A stretch of DNA of 64,000 nucleotides from Pseudomonas chlororaphis (GTDB lineage: Bacteria > Pseudomonadota > Gammaproteobacteria > Pseudomonadales > Pseudomonadaceae): contig NZ_MSCT01000008.1 in NCBI RefSeq assembly GCF_001921865.1, forward strand, positions 496,001 to 560,000, given 5' to 3'. Numbering within the stretch: the first letter of the stretch is position 1; every line of letters starts with the position of its first letter. The position numbers were made by a program, and so were the translations under genes. The notes beneath the pieces were generated by a model, which had not been told where the DNA came from, searched no databases, and saw only the letters and a list, made by a program, of their open reading frames with translations. Below, piece by piece: positions 54,596-63,436 of the stretch.

Positions 54596-55429
54596 ATGAG
54601 CACGTTAAGTTGGGTTCGTGGCGTTAATGGCACCTTGGGCTGGTTGGCGCCGAAGCTGGTCGCCAGCAAGATGCGCTTGTTCTTCATGACGCCCCGCGAG
54701 CGGCTGCCGCGGGACTGGGAGTTGCCGCTGCTGGCACGCTCCGAGCGCATCACCCTGCGTTTTGGTCTCTCGGCGTTGCGCTGGGGGCAGGGGCCCGCGG
54801 TACTGCTGATGCACGGTTGGGAGGGGCGCCCCACTCAGTTCGCCAGTCTGATCAATGCACTGGTCGGCGCCGGTTACAGCGTCGTGGCGTTGGACGGCCC
54901 CGCCCATGGGCGCTCCCCGGGTCGCGAAGCCAATGTGGTGCTGTTTGCCCGCGCCCTGCTCGAGGCCGCCGCGGAGTTGCCGCCGCTGCGCGCTGTCGTC
55001 GGCCATTCCATGGGCGGCGCCAGTGCCATGCTGGCGGTGCAGATGGGGCTGCGCACCGAAACCCTGGTGAGCATTGCCGCGCCGGCACGGATCCTTGGCG
55101 TACTGCGCGGTTTTGCCCGTTATGTGCGTTTGCCGCCCAGGGCGCGTTCGGCCTTTATCCGTCAGGTGGAGCAGGACGTCGGGATGCGCGCCGCGGCCAT
55201 GGACGTCGCACGCTACCAGTTGGATATGCCTGGGCTGATCGTGCATGCCGAAGACGATCGCCTGGTGTCGGTCAAGGAGGCGGACTTGATCCACGAAGCC
55301 TGGTTCGACAGCCGTTTGCTGCGGCTGAAAGAGGGCGGTCATCAACGTGTGCTGGCCGACCCGCGGCTGATCGACGGCGTGCTGACGCTGCTGGCCGGCC
55401 GCAGTCTGCAGGCGCGCCAATCCGCCTGA
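54596..55429 (+). CDS. Alpha/beta hydrolase
   Basis: A 277-residue protein; the ATG at 54596 follows GAGGAG. The nucleophile Ser138 is in VGHSMGGA. The oxyanion loop is LLMHGWEGRP, the acid Asp is probably in HAEDDRLVS, and the base His is in KEGGHQRVL. Fold and size fit a lipase/esterase-like enzyme. The substrate is unknown. TetR lies upstream and a thioesterase downstream, which suggests a lipid or acyl substrate. Confidence 0.9.
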   Translation: MSTLSWVRGVNGTLGWLAPKLVASKMRLFFMTPRERLPRDWELPLLARSERITLRFGLSALRWGQGPAVLLMHGWEGRPTQFASLINALVGAGYSVVALDGPAHGRSPGREANVVLFARALLEAAAELPPLRAVVGHSMGGASAMLAVQMGLRTETLVSIAAPARILGVLRGFARYVRLPPRARSAFIRQVEQDVGMRAAAMDVARYQLDMPGLIVHAEDDRLVSVKEADLIHEAWFDSRLLRLKEGGHQRVLADPRLIDGVLTLLAGRSLQARQSA

Positions 55430-55477
55430 GCAATCCGTTACACTGCCCCGGTCGAATAATCTGACCGGGAGTGGGGC

Positions 55478-55915
55478 ATGGGCTGGGATCTGGCAACGCC
55501 ATTTATCATCGATCTGCAGGTGGGTGCCGAAGACATCGACGGTCTGGGGCATGCCAACAACGCGGTATACGTTACTTGGCTCGAGCGTTGCGCCTGGCGT
55601 CATTCCCAGCGCCTGGGCCTGGACTTGAGCGAATACCGCCGCCTGGATCGGGCCATGGCCGTGGTGCGACATGAGATCGACTACCTTGCCGCGGCCTATG
55701 AAGGAGACGAGTTGCAGTTGGCCACATGGATCGTCGATTGGGATCAGCGCCTGAAAATGACACGGCGTTTTCAACTGGTGCGTCCGAGCGATGGCACGAC
55801 CTTGCTGCGAGCCCAGACCACTTTCGTCTGCATCGAGCTGTCCAGCGGCAAGCCCAAGCGCATGCCGGCGGAGTTTCTCGAGGGCTACGGGCCGGCGTTG
55901 CAAGGCGCGAACTGA
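55478..55915 (+). CDS. Acyl-CoA thioesterase, hot-dog fold
   Basis: A 145-residue 4HBT/YbgC-type protein. DIDGLGHANNAVYVTWLERCAWRHSQRLGL contains the conserved Asp/His motif (D-x-x-G-H-x-N-N) of these thioesterases. A second block is VVRHEIDYLAAAYEGDELQLATWIVDWDQRLKMTRRFQL. It hydrolyses an acyl-CoA or acyl-carrier thioester. It starts 48 bp after the hydrolase stop. Confidence 0.93.
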   Translation: MGWDLATPFIIDLQVGAEDIDGLGHANNAVYVTWLERCAWRHSQRLGLDLSEYRRLDRAMAVVRHEIDYLAAAYEGDELQLATWIVDWDQRLKMTRRFQLVRPSDGTTLLRAQTTFVCIELSSGKPKRMPAEFLEGYGPALQGAN

Positions 55916-56039
55916 GCTGTCCGGACGCTTTATCGCGTCCTCCCGACCGACAACCGTCCGCCCGTTGAAATCCCTGTTCCCCAGCGAAACCCAGTAAACT
56001 GCCGCACGTTTTTTCCGCGTTCTACATTGAGTGTGATTC

Positions 56040-56999
56040 ATGCAAATTGCTTTGGCGCCCATGGAGGGGTTGGTCGACGACATCCTGCGGGACGTGCTGA
56101 CCCGTGTCGGCGGTATTGACTGGTGCGTGACCGAGTTCATCCGCGTCAACGACCAGTTGCTCACGCCGGCCTATTTCCACAAGTTCGGCCCTGAGCTGTT
56201 GAACGGCGCTCGAACTGCGTCCGGCGTGCCGCTGCGCGTGCAACTGCTGGGTTCCGATCCCGTGTGCCTGGCGGAAAACGCTGCGCTGGCCTGTGAGCTC
56301 GGTTCGCCAGTCATTGACCTGAACTTCGGCTGTCCGGCCAAGACCGTCAACAAGTCGCGGGGCGGAGCGGTGTTGCTCAAGGAGCCGGAGCTGCTCAACC
56401 AGATCGTCGAGCACGTGCGACGTGCCGTGCCGGCGCATATTCCGGTGACCGCCAAGATGCGTCTCGGCTTCGACAGCCCGGATGGCTCCCTGGTGTGCGC
56501 CACTGCATTGGCCGAAGGCGGCGCGGAACATATCGTGGTGCATGCGCGGACCAAGGTCGACGGCTACAAGCCGCCGGCGCACTGGGAGTGGATCCCGCGG
56601 GTGCAGGATGTGGTCAAGGTGCCGGTGTTCGCCAACGGCGATATCTGGAGCGTGGAAGACTGGCGTCGTTGCCGGGAAATCAGCGGGGTGGAAGACATCA
56701 TGCTTGGTCGCGGGTTGGTGTCGCGCCCGGATCTGGCCCGGCAGATCGCGGCCGCGCGGGCCGGCGAAGAAGTACTTGAAATGACCTGGGCCGAACTGAT
56801 GCCGCTGATCCAGGACTTCTGGCTGCAAGCCAAGGCGCAGATGACGGCGCGCCAATCGCCGGGCCGCTTGAAGCAGTGGCTGGCGATGCTGACCCGCAAT
56901 TATCCCGAGGCGGTGGCGCTGTTCACTGTCTTGCGCCGTGAAACCGAGCCGGATCAGGTTTCGCGTCTGTTGGGCCTGCCGGTGGCCGAGGCGGCCTGA
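56040..56999 (+). CDS. dusC: tRNA-dihydrouridine(16) synthase C
   Basis: A 319-residue flavoenzyme. The N-terminal FMN barrel begins [19 protein letters not shown], with [11 protein letters not shown], which is a DusC-specific feature. The catalytic Cys98 lies in [30 protein letters not shown] and ANGDIW follow. The C-terminal helical domain ([20 protein letters not shown]) binds tRNA. It reduces U16 of the D-loop using NADPH. Monocistronic. Confidence 0.95.
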   Translation: MQIALAPMEGLVDDILRDVLTRVGGIDWCVTEFIRVNDQLLTPAYFHKFGPELLNGARTASGVPLRVQLLGSDPVCLAENAALACELGSPVIDLNFGCPAKTVNKSRGGAVLLKEPELLNQIVEHVRRAVPAHIPVTAKMRLGFDSPDGSLVCATALAEGGAEHIVVHARTKVDGYKPPAHWEWIPRVQDVVKVPVFANGDIWSVEDWRRCREISGVEDIMLGRGLVSRPDLARQIAAARAGEEVLEMTWAELMPLIQDFWLQAKAQMTARQSPGRLKQWLAMLTRNYPEAVALFTVLRRETEPDQVSRLLGLPVAEAA

Positions 57000-57018
57000 A
57001 AAAATCTGCAAAAAGTCT

Positions 57019-57046
57019 CTTGAAATGCAATCGGCGGTCCCTATCT
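57019..57046 (+). promoter_or_regulatory. Sigma-32 heat-shock promoter
   Basis: CTTGAAA (57019-57025) and CCCTATCT (57039-57046), separated by 13 bp, match the sigma-32 consensus (CTTGAAA, 11-16 bp, CCCCATNT) closely. It is 73 bp upstream of the ibpA ATG. Confidence 0.88.
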
Positions 57047-57054
57047 AAGGGTTA

Positions 57055-57118
57055 CGCGATGCCGAATTCGGGTCGCGGAGACAAAAAACTTGCTGATTGT
57101 TTTCAGGAGATTTGAACC
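57055..57118 (+). promoter_or_regulatory. ROSE-like RNA thermometer in the ibpA leader
   Basis: TTGCT at 57090-57094 can pair with the Shine-Dalgarno AGGA at 57105-57108, with one bulged G, which is the hallmark of ROSE elements. The leader between promoter and ATG has room for the upstream hairpin (CGAATTCGGGTCG). At high temperature the pairing would melt and allow translation. Confidence 0.7.
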
Positions 57119-57565
57119 ATGAGTACTGCATTTTCCCTCGCGCCACTGTTCCGTTCCTCGGTGGGTTTCGACCGTTTCAACGACCTGTTCGAAACCGCCC
57201 TGCGCAATGAGCCGGGCAGCACCTATCCGCCCTACAACGTCGAAAAGCACGGTGACGACCAATACCGCATCGTCGTGGCCGCCGCCGGTTTCCAGGAAGA
57301 AGACCTGGAGCTGCAAGTCGAGAAGGGCGTGCTGACCGTCAGTGGCGGCAAGCGTGACGCCAACGAAGGCGTCACCTTCCTGCACCAGGGCATTGCCCAG
57401 CGTGCGTTCAAGCTGTCCTTCCGGTTGGCTGACCATATCGAGATCAAGGCCGCCGGCCTGAGCAACGGTCTGTTGAGCATCGACCTGTTGCGGGTGATCC
57501 CGGAAGAAGCCAAGGCCAAGCGCATCCCGATCAACGGGGCGCAGCAGCCGGCTTTGCAGCACTAA
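57119..57565 (+). CDS. ibpA: Small heat-shock protein
   Basis: A 148-residue Hsp20. PYNVEKHGDDQYRIVVAAAGFQEEDLELQVEKGVLTVSGGK is the alpha-crystallin core, and FLHQGIAQRAFKLSFRLADHIEIKAAGLSNGLLSIDL is its second half. The N-terminus (FSLAPLFRSSVGFDRF) resembles E. coli IbpA. It holds misfolded proteins for DnaK and ClpB. Transcription is by sigma-32 and translation is probably thermosensed. Confidence 0.97.
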   Translation: MSTAFSLAPLFRSSVGFDRFNDLFETALRNEPGSTYPPYNVEKHGDDQYRIVVAAAGFQEEDLELQVEKGVLTVSGGKRDANEGVTFLHQGIAQRAFKLSFRLADHIEIKAAGLSNGLLSIDLLRVIPEEAKAKRIPINGAQQPALQH

Positions 57566-57573
57566 GCCGCAAG

Positions 57574-57603
57574 AAAAAAGGGCGCCTGAGGGCGCCCTTT
57601 TTT
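57574..57603. terminator. Bidirectional terminator between ibpA and the GGDEF-EAL gene
   Basis: AAAAAAGGGCGCC TGA GGGCGCCCTTTTTT, a near-perfect stem with T-runs on both strands. Confidence 0.95.
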
Positions 57604-57610
57604 GTGCCCG

Positions 57611-60600
57611 TCATTTGAGCAACCGTTTGAATTCGGCCAGCGGCAGCGGCCGGCTGTGCAGGTAGCCCTGGTACAGGTAGCAGCCCAGGCCCTGGAGAAA
57701 CTCGAGCTGCTCCGCGGTTTCCACCCCTTCGGCAATGACTTTCAGGTCCAGGCTGCGGGCCATGGCGACGATGGCGCGGACGATCTCCGCGTCGTTGGGG
57801 TCGTGGGTCGCGTCGCGGACGAAGGATTGATCGATTTTCAGCGCGTCCACCGGCAAGCGCTTGAGGTAGGTCAGCGACGAATAGCCGGTGCCGAAGTCGT
57901 CCATGGCGAAGCTGACGCCGAGTTTTTTCAGGCGGCGCATCTTGCTGATGGTGTCTTCCAGGTTCTGGATCACAATACCTTCGGTGATCTCCAGCTTCAG
58001 CAGCGAAGACGGCAGCCGGTAATGGCTCAGGCTGCGTTCTATGCGTTCGACGAAGTCGTTCTGGCGAAATTGCCGCGGGCTGATGTTCACGCACAGGCTG
58101 AAATTGTGCGGGTCCACCAGGCCTTCGGCGATCAGCTGGCTGAACGCCTGGCAGGCCTCGTCGAGAATCCAGGTGCCGACTTCGAGGATCAGGCCGCTGT
58201 CTTCCAGGACCTTGATGAACTCGGTGGGCGACTGCGCGCCCAGTTCCGGATGGTGCCAGCGCACCAGGGCTTCGGCGCCGACGATCCGCGCGCCGCGGGC
58301 GTCGACCTGGGGCTGGAAGTGCACGCTGAACTCGCCGCGGGACAGCGCCAGGCGCAGGTCGGTTTCCATGCGCAGGCGTTCGCTGGCGGCTTTCTGCATG
58401 GTGTTGTGGAACATCTGGGTGGTGTTGCGCCCGGAGTCCTTGGCCCGGTACAGCGCGATATCGGCGCGCTTGAGCAGGTCGGTGGGGGTCGAGCCGTGAT
58501 CGGGGATCAGGGCGACGCCGATGCTCGGGGTCACCTGTAGGCGCTGGCCATCGAGGAACATCGGTTCGGACAGCAGCTCGCGCAGGGTGTCGGCCAGCTC
58601 CCGTACTTGGTCGCTGACTTCACTGCGGCTGCCTTCCAGGCCGCTGAGCAGGACCACGAACTCGTCGCCGCCCAGGCGTGCGACGGTGTCTTCCATGCGC
58701 ACGCTGGCTTCGAGCCGCGCGGTAACGATCTTCAGCACCGTGTCGCCCACCGGGTGGCCGAGGGAGTCGTTGATGTGCTTGAAATGGTCGAGGTCAAGAA
58801 ACAGCAGGGCGCCGCGCAGATTGTGGCGCTTGAGCAGGGCGATCTGCTGGCTCAGGCGGTCCATCAGCAGCGCGCGGTTGGGCAGGTTGGTCAGCGGGTC
58901 GTGGTAGGCCAGGTGGCGGATTTGCGCCTGGGCGTTCTTCAATAGGCTGACGTCCCGGGCGGTGAGCAGCAGGCAGGCGGTTTCATTGAGGGTGATGGGT
59001 TCGACCGACACCTCGACCGTCAGGATATCTCCGCGCTTGTTGCGACCGAGCATTTCCAGGTGATTGACCCGACCCTTGAGCTGCAGCTCGGCGAGCAGGA
59101 TCGAACGCTGTTTTTCCTCGGCCCAGATGCCGATCTGGTACACGGTCCGGCCGATCACCTCTTCGGCGCGGTAGCCGGTCAAGCGACAGAAGCCGTCGTT
59201 GACTTCCAGGTAACGCCCGGTATCGCGTTCGGTGATGGTGATGGCGTCGGGGCTGGAGTGGAACGCCTTGGCGAACTTCTCTTCGCTGGCCTTGAGCGCA
59301 GCCTCGGAGCGCTGCTGCTGGGTGATGTCGCGCAAGGTGGTAACAATACAGGGCTGCTTGTCGACGGTGATCTGCCGGCTGGAAATGATGCAGGTCAGGG
59401 GCTGCCCGTCCTTGTGCCGGACCACCACCGCCACGTTGTTCAGCGCCTGTTCGCGGATCACCTGTTCGACCCGTTGCAGGCGCTGCGCGGAGTCGTCCCA
59501 GAGGCCGATCTGGTCGGCGCTGCGGTTGAGTACTTCGTCGACGGTCCAGCCGAAAGTCTGGGTGAAACTGGAATTGATCTCGATGAACTGGCCGGTTTCC
59601 AGGAGTGTGACGCAGATCGGGTCCGGACTGACCTGGAACAGGCTGGCGAACTTTTCCTCCGAAGTGGCCAGGCGCTGCTCGCGCTCGACCTGCTCGGTGA
59701 TGTCCAGCAAGGTCCCGGCCATGCGCAGCGGGTTGCCGCGTTCGTCCCGATAGAGGCGGGCGCGGCTTTCCAGGAAGCGCGACGAACCGTCGGCCAATTG
59801 CACGCGGTAGGTCAGTTGGTAATTGCCCGCCGGCCCTTCGCGCAGGCTGCGGTAAGCGTTGCGCATGCTGTCGCGTTCTTCGTCGGGCACGCCCTCGAAA
59901 AACGCATCGAACGACTCGTGGAAGGGGATGGGTTCCAGTCCGTGCAATTGAGCGGCGCGGGCCGAGCCGTAGAGCATGCCGCTGGGGATGTGCCAGTCCC
60001 AGGTGCCGAGCTGGGCCGAGTCCAGGGCCAGGTCGAGGCGTTCCTGGCTGTCCTTGAGGGCCTGTTCGGCGAGCTTGCGTTCGCTGGTGTCGAGGAAGGT
60101 GCTGAGCAGATAGGCCTGGCCTTCGAGTTCGACTTTCTGGGCGCTGAGAATGCCGTCGTGGATCTGCCCGTTGCTGGCGCGCAATTGCACTTCGAGGCTG
60201 GCGGCCTGGCCGCGCTTCTGCACGGCCTTGATCAGTTGCGCGCGTTGTTCCGGGTCGACCCACAGGCCCAGTTCGAGGGTAGTGCGGCCGATGACGTGCT
60301 GCACCGGCCAGCCGAACAGGCTTTCGAAATACTGGTTGGCTTCGCTGATCAGGCCGTCTTCCAGGCGAGTCAGCAGGACCATGTTCGGGCACAGGTGAAA
60401 CAGCGTGGCAAAGCGTTTTTCCGAGCTGCTGAGGGCCTGTTCGCGCTGGCGCTGGTGGGTGATTTCGCGAATCACCCCGATCATTCGGGGCTTGCCGTGT
60501 TTGTCCGGTAGCACACTGCCGTTGATTTCCAGCCAATGCAGGCTGCCGTCAGGCCAGCGGATGCGGTGATGCATCGCGTGCTCCAGCGGCGCGCCGGCCA

Positions 60601-60889
60601 GCACCGAATGGAACGCACGAATGGTCTTGGCCCGGTCTTCCTCGGGCAGCAGGTCGAGGTATTCCAGGTCCTTGGGCAGCGGCTGGCGCGGGTCGAAGCC
60701 GAACAGCGCCTGGGTGCCCCGCGACCAGCTGATTTGTCCGCTCTCGATATCCCAGTACCAGGCGCCCAGCCGTGCGCCATTGAGCGCGGCAAGCAGCTGC
60801 GGCGCGCTCTCCCAGCTTTGCTCCGACTGCTTGGGGTCGAGCGCGTGAATGCGGGGCATCGGGGGTATGCGGTCAGCGGGTTTTTGCAT
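57611..60889 (-). CDS. Five-PAS GGDEF-EAL c-di-GMP enzyme
   Basis: A 1092-residue protein from the ATG at 60889; the frame is open further, but the N-terminus (MQKPADRIPPMPRI) is a natural start. Five PAS modules lie in tandem: GARLGAWYWDIESGQISW, RFATLFHLCPNMVLL, SAQLGTWDWHIPSGMLY, KFASLFQVSPDPICV and KFAKAFHSSPDAITI. GGDEF is at 740-744 and an EAL at 873-875, both intact in sequence. There is no membrane segment, so sensing is cytosolic, of a redox or small-molecule cue. Net activity (synthesis or hydrolysis) cannot be told. Confidence 0.95.
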   Translation of the reverse strand: MQKPADRIPPMPRIHALDPKQSEQSWESAPQLLAALNGARLGAWYWDIESGQISWSRGTQALFGFDPRQPLPKDLEYLDLLPEEDRAKTIRAFHSVLAGAPLEHAMHHRIRWPDGSLHWLEINGSVLPDKHGKPRMIGVIREITHQRQREQALSSSEKRFATLFHLCPNMVLLTRLEDGLISEANQYFESLFGWPVQHVIGRTTLELGLWVDPEQRAQLIKAVQKRGQAASLEVQLRASNGQIHDGILSAQKVELEGQAYLLSTFLDTSERKLAEQALKDSQERLDLALDSAQLGTWDWHIPSGMLYGSARAAQLHGLEPIPFHESFDAFFEGVPDEERDSMRNAYRSLREGPAGNYQLTYRVQLADGSSRFLESRARLYRDERGNPLRMAGTLLDITEQVEREQRLATSEEKFASLFQVSPDPICVTLLETGQFIEINSSFTQTFGWTVDEVLNRSADQIGLWDDSAQRLQRVEQVIREQALNNVAVVVRHKDGQPLTCIISSRQITVDKQPCIVTTLRDITQQQRSEAALKASEEKFAKAFHSSPDAITITERDTGRYLEVNDGFCRLTGYRAEEVIGRTVYQIGIWAEEKQRSILLAELQLKGRVNHLEMLGRNKRGDILTVEVSVEPITLNETACLLLTARDVSLLKNAQAQIRHLAYHDPLTNLPNRALLMDRLSQQIALLKRHNLRGALLFLDLDHFKHINDSLGHPVGDTVLKIVTARLEASVRMEDTVARLGGDEFVVLLSGLEGSRSEVSDQVRELADTLRELLSEPMFLDGQRLQVTPSIGVALIPDHGSTPTDLLKRADIALYRAKDSGRNTTQMFHNTMQKAASERLRMETDLRLALSRGEFSVHFQPQVDARGARIVGAEALVRWHHPELGAQSPTEFIKVLEDSGLILEVGTWILDEACQAFSQLIAEGLVDPHNFSLCVNISPRQFRQNDFVERIERSLSHYRLPSSLLKLEITEGIVIQNLEDTISKMRRLKKLGVSFAMDDFGTGYSSLTYLKRLPVDALKIDQSFVRDATHDPNDAEIVRAIVAMARSLDLKVIAEGVETAEQLEFLQGLGCYLYQGYLHSRPLPLAEFKRLLK

Positions 60890-60969
60890 GAGCAGCGGGC
60901 CTTGGGCTGAAAAGAGCGTTGGCGAGGGGTTCAGGGTGCTAAAGGTGGGCACGCGTCCTGCCCGGGCCC

Positions 60970-61860
60970 TTATGCCTGGGCCCTTGGCAGATCGACTTGT
61001 GCGTCCAGTAGGGCCATGAAAGCCCGCGCGGCATTCGACAGCGTCCGTTCGGTGTGCAGGATATAGCCTAGCTGGCGAGTGAGCTGTATGCCCGGTAAAG
61101 GAATGCGCGCCACCTGATCGTCGAGCATGGTGCGCGGCAGGACGCTCCAGGCCAGGCCGATGGATACCATCATCTTGATGGTTTCCAGATAGTTGGTGCT
61201 CATGGCGATATTCGGGGTCAGGCCCTGGGCCTCGAACAGCCGCTGGACAATATGGTGGGTAAAGGTATTGCCACCGGGGAAAACCGCCGGATGCAGGGCG
61301 ATGTCGGCCAGACTGACCGTGCCGTTGCTCACCAGTGGGTGCTCGGGGGCGGCGACGAAGTCCAGCGGGTCGTCCCATACCGGGGTGGCCTTGACCAGCG
61401 CGTGAGGCTCGGGGGCCAGGGTGATCACCGCCAGCTCGGCGCGGCCATGGAGGATCTCTTCGTAGGCCACTTCCGAATCGAGGAACTGGATGTCCAGTGC
61501 CACTTCCGGGTAACGGCGAGTAAAGGCCCGCAGCAAAGGCGGCAAGCGGTGCAGGCCGATATGGTGACTGGTGGCCAGGGTCAGGCGGCCGGTGACCTCG
61601 CCGGTCAGGTTGGTCAGTGCCCGGCGGGTATCGTCCAGCACATTGAGGATCTGATAGGCCCGGGGCAGCAGGGCGCGTCCGGCCTCGGTCAGGCCCACCT
61701 CGCGGCCCAGCCGATCGAACAACCGGACATTGAGTTGCTGCTCAAGGCCGGCAATACGCTTGCTGATGGCTGGCTGGGTCAGGTGCAGGCGCTCGCCGGC
61801 ACCGGAGAAACTGCCGGTCTCGGCGATCGCGATAAAGGCGTTGAGGTTGGCCAGGTCCAT
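60970..61860 (-). CDS. LysR-type regulator, divergent from leuC
   Basis: A 296-residue protein from the ATG at 61860. Its DNA-binding part is LNAFIAIAETGSFSGAGERLHLTQPAISKRIAGLEQQ. The effector domain begins RLTLATSHHIGLHRLPPLLRAFTRRYPEV. It is 147 bp from leuC on the other strand and is probably its regulator in response to leucine or an isopropylmalate, as position suggests. The AT-rich gap contains the shared promoter region. Confidence 0.93.
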   Translation of the reverse strand: MDLANLNAFIAIAETGSFSGAGERLHLTQPAISKRIAGLEQQLNVRLFDRLGREVGLTEAGRALLPRAYQILNVLDDTRRALTNLTGEVTGRLTLATSHHIGLHRLPPLLRAFTRRYPEVALDIQFLDSEVAYEEILHGRAELAVITLAPEPHALVKATPVWDDPLDFVAAPEHPLVSNGTVSLADIALHPAVFPGGNTFTHHIVQRLFEAQGLTPNIAMSTNYLETIKMMVSIGLAWSVLPRTMLDDQVARIPLPGIQLTRQLGYILHTERTLSNAARAFMALLDAQVDLPRAQA

Positions 61861-62007
61861 GGTCGTATTCCAGTTGGTTATCCAAAGTATAAAAAATATG
61901 AATTTGAGTTATTTAATGTAACGCCATAGCATCAGCCTCACAAGCCAAGGGGTTATTGATGCTGTTTGCCATGACCCACGGCATAGAAAATGATGAGGAA
62001 CCGTCTG

Positions 62008-63426
62008 ATGGCCGGCAAAACGCTCTACGACAAGCTCTGGGATTCGCATTTGGTCAAGCAGCGCGACGATGGCTCGGCGCTGATTTATATCGATCGTCAC
62101 ATCATTCATGAAGTGACCTCGCCGCAAGCCTTCGAAGGCCTGCGCCTGGCCGGGCGCAAGCCTTGGCGCATCGATGCCAACATCGCGACCCCAGACCACA
62201 ACGTACCGACCACCCCGGAGCGCAAGGGCGGCATCAGCGCCATCGCCGACCAGGTCTCGCGTTTACAGGTGCAGACCCTCGACGACAACTGCGACGAATA
62301 CGGCATCGTCGAATTCAAGATGAACGACGTGCGCCAAGGAATCGTCCACGTCATCGGCCCGGAGCAGGGCGCGACCCTGCCGGGCATGACCGTGGTCTGC
62401 GGCGACTCCCACACCTCGACCCACGGGGCCTTCGGCGCCCTGGCCCACGGTATCGGTACCTCTGAGGTCGAGCACGTGCTCGCGACCCAGTGCCTGGTCG
62501 CCAAGAAAATGAAAAACATGCTGGTGCGAGTCGAGGGCACGTTGCCATTTGGCGTGACCGCCAAGGACATCGTCCTGGCCGTGATCGGCAAGATCGGCAC
62601 TGCCGGCGGTAACGGCCATGCCATCGAATTCGCCGGCAGCGCGATTCGCGACCTGTCCGTCGAAGGCCGCATGACCATCTGCAACATGTCCATCGAAGCC
62701 GGCGCCCGCGTGGGCCTGGTGGCGGCGGACGACAAGACCGTGGAATACGTCAAGGGCCGGCCGTTCGCTCCCAAGGGCGCGGAATGGGACCTTGCCGTCG
62801 AAGCCTGGAAAGACCTGGTGTCCGACGCCGATGCCCGATTCGATACCGTGGTCGAGCTGGACGCCGCGCAAATCAAGCCGCAAGTCAGCTGGGGGACGTC
62901 CCCGGAGATGGTCCTGGCCGTCGATCAGAACGTGCCGGACCCGGCTCGGGAAATGGACCTGGTCAAGCGCGACTCTATCGTCCGTGCCTTGAAATACATG
63001 GGCTTGACCGCCAACCAGGCAATCACCGACATCCAGCTGGACCGGGTCTTCATCGGCTCCTGCACCAACTCGCGGATCGAAGACCTGCGCGCCGCGGCGG
63101 TGATCGCCAAGGGCCGCAAGGTGGCCTCGACCATCAAGCAGGCCATCGTGGTCCCGGGTTCGGGCCTGGTGAAGGCCCAGGCGGAATCGGAAGGCCTGGA
63201 CAAGATTTTCCTGGAGGCGGGTTTCGAATGGCGCGAGCCGGGTTGCTCGATGTGCCTGGCGATGAACCCGGACCGCCTGGAGTCCGGCGAGCATTGCGCA
63301 TCGACCTCGAACCGCAACTTCGAGGGGCGCCAGGGGGCCGGTGGTCGTACTCACCTGGTCAGCCCGGCCATGGCCGCGGCCGCCGCAGTCAGCGGTCGTT
63401 TCGTCGACGTCCGTGAATTGATCTAA
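62008..63426 (+). CDS. leuC: 3-isopropylmalate dehydratase large subunit
   Basis: A 472-residue aconitase-like protein; the ATG at 62008 is preceded by GAGGAA, and an upstream ATG at 61990 is less likely. Cysteines in GSCTNSR and GCSMCLAMN hold the 4Fe-4S cluster. [16 protein letters not shown] and [24 protein letters not shown] are family marks. With LeuD it isomerises 2- to 3-isopropylmalate in leucine synthesis. It is first in the leuCD operon. Confidence 0.99.
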   Translation: MAGKTLYDKLWDSHLVKQRDDGSALIYIDRHIIHEVTSPQAFEGLRLAGRKPWRIDANIATPDHNVPTTPERKGGISAIADQVSRLQVQTLDDNCDEYGIVEFKMNDVRQGIVHVIGPEQGATLPGMTVVCGDSHTSTHGAFGALAHGIGTSEVEHVLATQCLVAKKMKNMLVRVEGTLPFGVTAKDIVLAVIGKIGTAGGNGHAIEFAGSAIRDLSVEGRMTICNMSIEAGARVGLVAADDKTVEYVKGRPFAPKGAEWDLAVEAWKDLVSDADARFDTVVELDAAQIKPQVSWGTSPEMVLAVDQNVPDPAREMDLVKRDSIVRALKYMGLTANQAITDIQLDRVFIGSCTNSRIEDLRAAAVIAKGRKVASTIKQAIVVPGSGLVKAQAESEGLDKIFLEAGFEWREPGCSMCLAMNPDRLESGEHCASTSNRNFEGRQGAGGRTHLVSPAMAAAAAVSGRFVDVRELI

Positions 63427-63436
63427 GGAGCGCAGC

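Noticed and set aside
59060..60511. A 483-codon rightward frame over the GGDEF-EAL gene
   Set aside because: Shadow of a coding frame with strong PAS domains; no start context.
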